From the NCBI GenBank assembly GCA_964343305.1, contig CAYFJO010000152.1, positions 1 through 23,085 of the forward strand: a stretch of DNA of 23,085 nucleotides. The letters are read 5' to 3'. This DNA comes from CAYFJO01 sp964343305 (GTDB taxonomy: Bacteria > Planctomycetota > Planctomycetia > Pirellulales > Pirellulaceae). The notes beneath the pieces are model-generated. The model searched no databases and had not been told where the DNA came from. It saw only the letters and a program-made list of their open reading frames with translations. The number at the start of each line of letters is the position of its first letter. Within the stretch, counting starts at the first letter, position 1. Shown here in pieces: positions 21,899-23,085 of the stretch. The position numbers were made by a program, and so were the translations under genes.

Positions 21899-23085
21899 AT
21901 GAAGCTGATTAGATGCCTGCGAAACGTCTATATCGCGGTTGCCATTCTAAGCTCGTTCCTGTGCCCTCACCGAGCGGCGGCGGAAGGCGGGTTTGACAAA
22001 AGAGCCGTGCTGCAGATTCCGTTGACGGATTCCAATCCGGTGGTCGATGGAAAGCTCGATGATCCGTGCTGGAAGGATGCGGCAAGAACGGGTCCGCTCG
22101 CGGTCACGGGGGGAGAGCAGTCGAAGGCAAACACCGAGGCGTTCATCTCGCGCGACGCGGACCATCTCTATGTGGGTGTTGTCTGTGCGGGGAAGGACGC
22201 GGAGGAGGGAACGGACCGGAGGCACACATCTTCGTTCCCGCCGGGCCGAATCGCCAGATATGCGAGGAGCGAAGTCGACAGGCTGCTCGCGGCTCACTGG
22301 GCGGGCAAGCCCGTCCAACCCTCGAAGGAAGTGGAATTCGTCGAGTTGCTAATCGACTCCAACGGCGATGGGAATTCCTACTACTTCATTCGAGTTGTCC
22401 CGGAGGATGGTGGCAAACTCGCCTGTTCTTACAATGAACATTCACCCCCCTGGCGCGACCGGACGTGGCGACCGCAGTTCAAGTGCGCCGTGGCAAAGGG
22501 CACGAGTGCGTGGGTTGCTGAGTTCGCTCTTCCACTCGACATCTTCAACAAGAACAAGACACTTTCATCGGAGATCGGGTTCAATATCCGCCGAATCCGA
22601 ATGCCCGGCGGCGAGACCCATTGTTGGCAGGGTACGCCGGCGAATCTCGAGGATTGGGGAATGCTGACGGGCATCCCGGCACGGAAGAGTCTCCCCGAAC
22701 CCGACTATGTAAGCCCCCACAGCGGACTCTACCGCGTCCCTCCGAAGGCGAGAAGATCGCTACTTGCCGAAAGGAAGCGGCGACTGATACAGCTTGGACC
22801 CGGCTCCACTCACGCTGGAACGACAGGCCAAGTGAAGCTGGAACTGGAGGGGTTTCTGCTCAAGGGCGATCCTCATGCGCGGGGCATCATCTGGGACCTC
22901 GCCGTAAATGAGAAGACGGGGGAGCTTTACGTGCTCTCCGATCCGAGACCGGTTCGCGAGGCGCCCGAGTTGCGGGTCTTTGATCGCCAAGGCGACTACT
23001 TGCGGACGATCATGCCGCTGAACCCGAGCTTGCCCCATTCGGGCGTGCGGGACCTCTGTAGAAGGACGGCACGGGAAGGGGAGAC
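21899..23085 (+). CDS. Exported CBM9-like / propeller protein, cut by window end
   Basis: An open frame from ATG 21899 (GGGAGGA upstream) to the last base, with no stop. At least 395 residues are seen. N-terminal signal: MKLIRCLRNVYIAVAILSSF. About 45-265 resembles CBM9-like domains: VVDGKLDDPCWKDAA, TEAFISRDADHLYVGVVC, VEFVELLIDSNGDGNSYYFI, WVAEFALPLDIF, IGFNIRRIRMPGG. From about 325 a propeller/NHL-like segment begins (GIIWDLAVNEKTGELYVLSD, LRVFDRQGDYLRTIMPLNPS). Similar planctomycete proteins continue with more blades. It lies 23 bases after the HzsA-like gene and is likely in its operon. A role in binding or sensing a polysaccharide outside the cell is inferred. The stretch GTDRRHTSSFPPGRIARYAR looks unlike the domain and may be an insertion. 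Confidence 0.75.
   Translation, partial: MKLIRCLRNVYIAVAILSSFLCPHRAAAEGGFDKRAVLQIPLTDSNPVVDGKLDDPCWKDAARTGPLAVTGGEQSKANTEAFISRDADHLYVGVVCAGKDAEEGTDRRHTSSFPPGRIARYARSEVDRLLAAHWAGKPVQPSKEVEFVELLIDSNGDGNSYYFIRVVPEDGGKLACSYNEHSPPWRDRTWRPQFKCAVAKGTSAWVAEFALPLDIFNKNKTLSSEIGFNIRRIRMPGGETHCWQGTPANLEDWGMLTGIPARKSLPEPDYVSPHSGLYRVPPKARRSLLAERKRRLIQLGPGSTHAGTTGQVKLELEGFLLKGDPHARGIIWDLAVNEKTGELYVLSDPRPVREAPELRVFDRQGDYLRTIMPLNPSLPHSGVRDLCRRTAREGE

Overview
The window looks like chromosomal DNA of a non-anammox planctomycete, probably a Pirellulales-type lineage. The evidence is the gene content: a 24-residue leucine-rich-repeat lipoprotein, planctomycete-style ECF sigma factors, Tat-exported Gfo/Idh/MocA and sugar-isomerase-type proteins, giant secreted c-type cytochromes with Pirellula-type heme domains, and remnants of DUF1501 and sulfatase genes. 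No rRNA, tRNA, CRISPR array, intact transposase or phage module was seen.

Layout. 1-395: no firm gene, with a degenerate direct repeat. 396-1928 (+): LRR lipoprotein. 1962-3116 (-): a two-gene sigma/anti-sigma-like unit. Its ECF sigma gene is broken twice, by a frameshift before region 4 and by a 161-bp palindromic MITE-like element inside region 4. 3398-3867 (+): a truncated small gene run into the 3' end of a DUF1501 gene. 3905-6721 (+): a tight unit of ApbE flavin transferase, a secreted FMN-binding acceptor protein, and a truncated paralogue of that acceptor. 6731-7786 (-): TIM-barrel isomerase/epimerase with a LacI-type operator candidate upstream. 7967-8074: an RND-transporter tail remnant. 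8280-9419 (-): Tat-exported Gfo/Idh/MocA oxidoreductase. 9861-10460 (+): a tautomerase-DUF4440 fusion. 10632-23085 (+): a run of very large exported proteins. These are two paralogues related to the hydrazine synthase alpha-subunit middle domain, each with two CXXCH sites; a 1292-residue two-heme cytochrome between them; and a CBM9/propeller protein that runs off the window and has no stop codon inside it.

How the genes may work together. ApbE and its neighbour form an evident enzyme-substrate pair for attaching FMN to an exported protein. The large cytochromes, the propeller and carbohydrate-binding modules, the isomerase and the oxidoreductase fit periplasmic or surface oxidation and binding of complex carbohydrates. 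That role is inferred from domains only.

The most distinctive signal is the amount of broken coding sequence between intact genes: sigma-factor, DUF1501, RND, sulfatase and FMN-protein fragments, including one clean case where the pre-insertion reading frame of a sigma factor can be rebuilt from the sequence.
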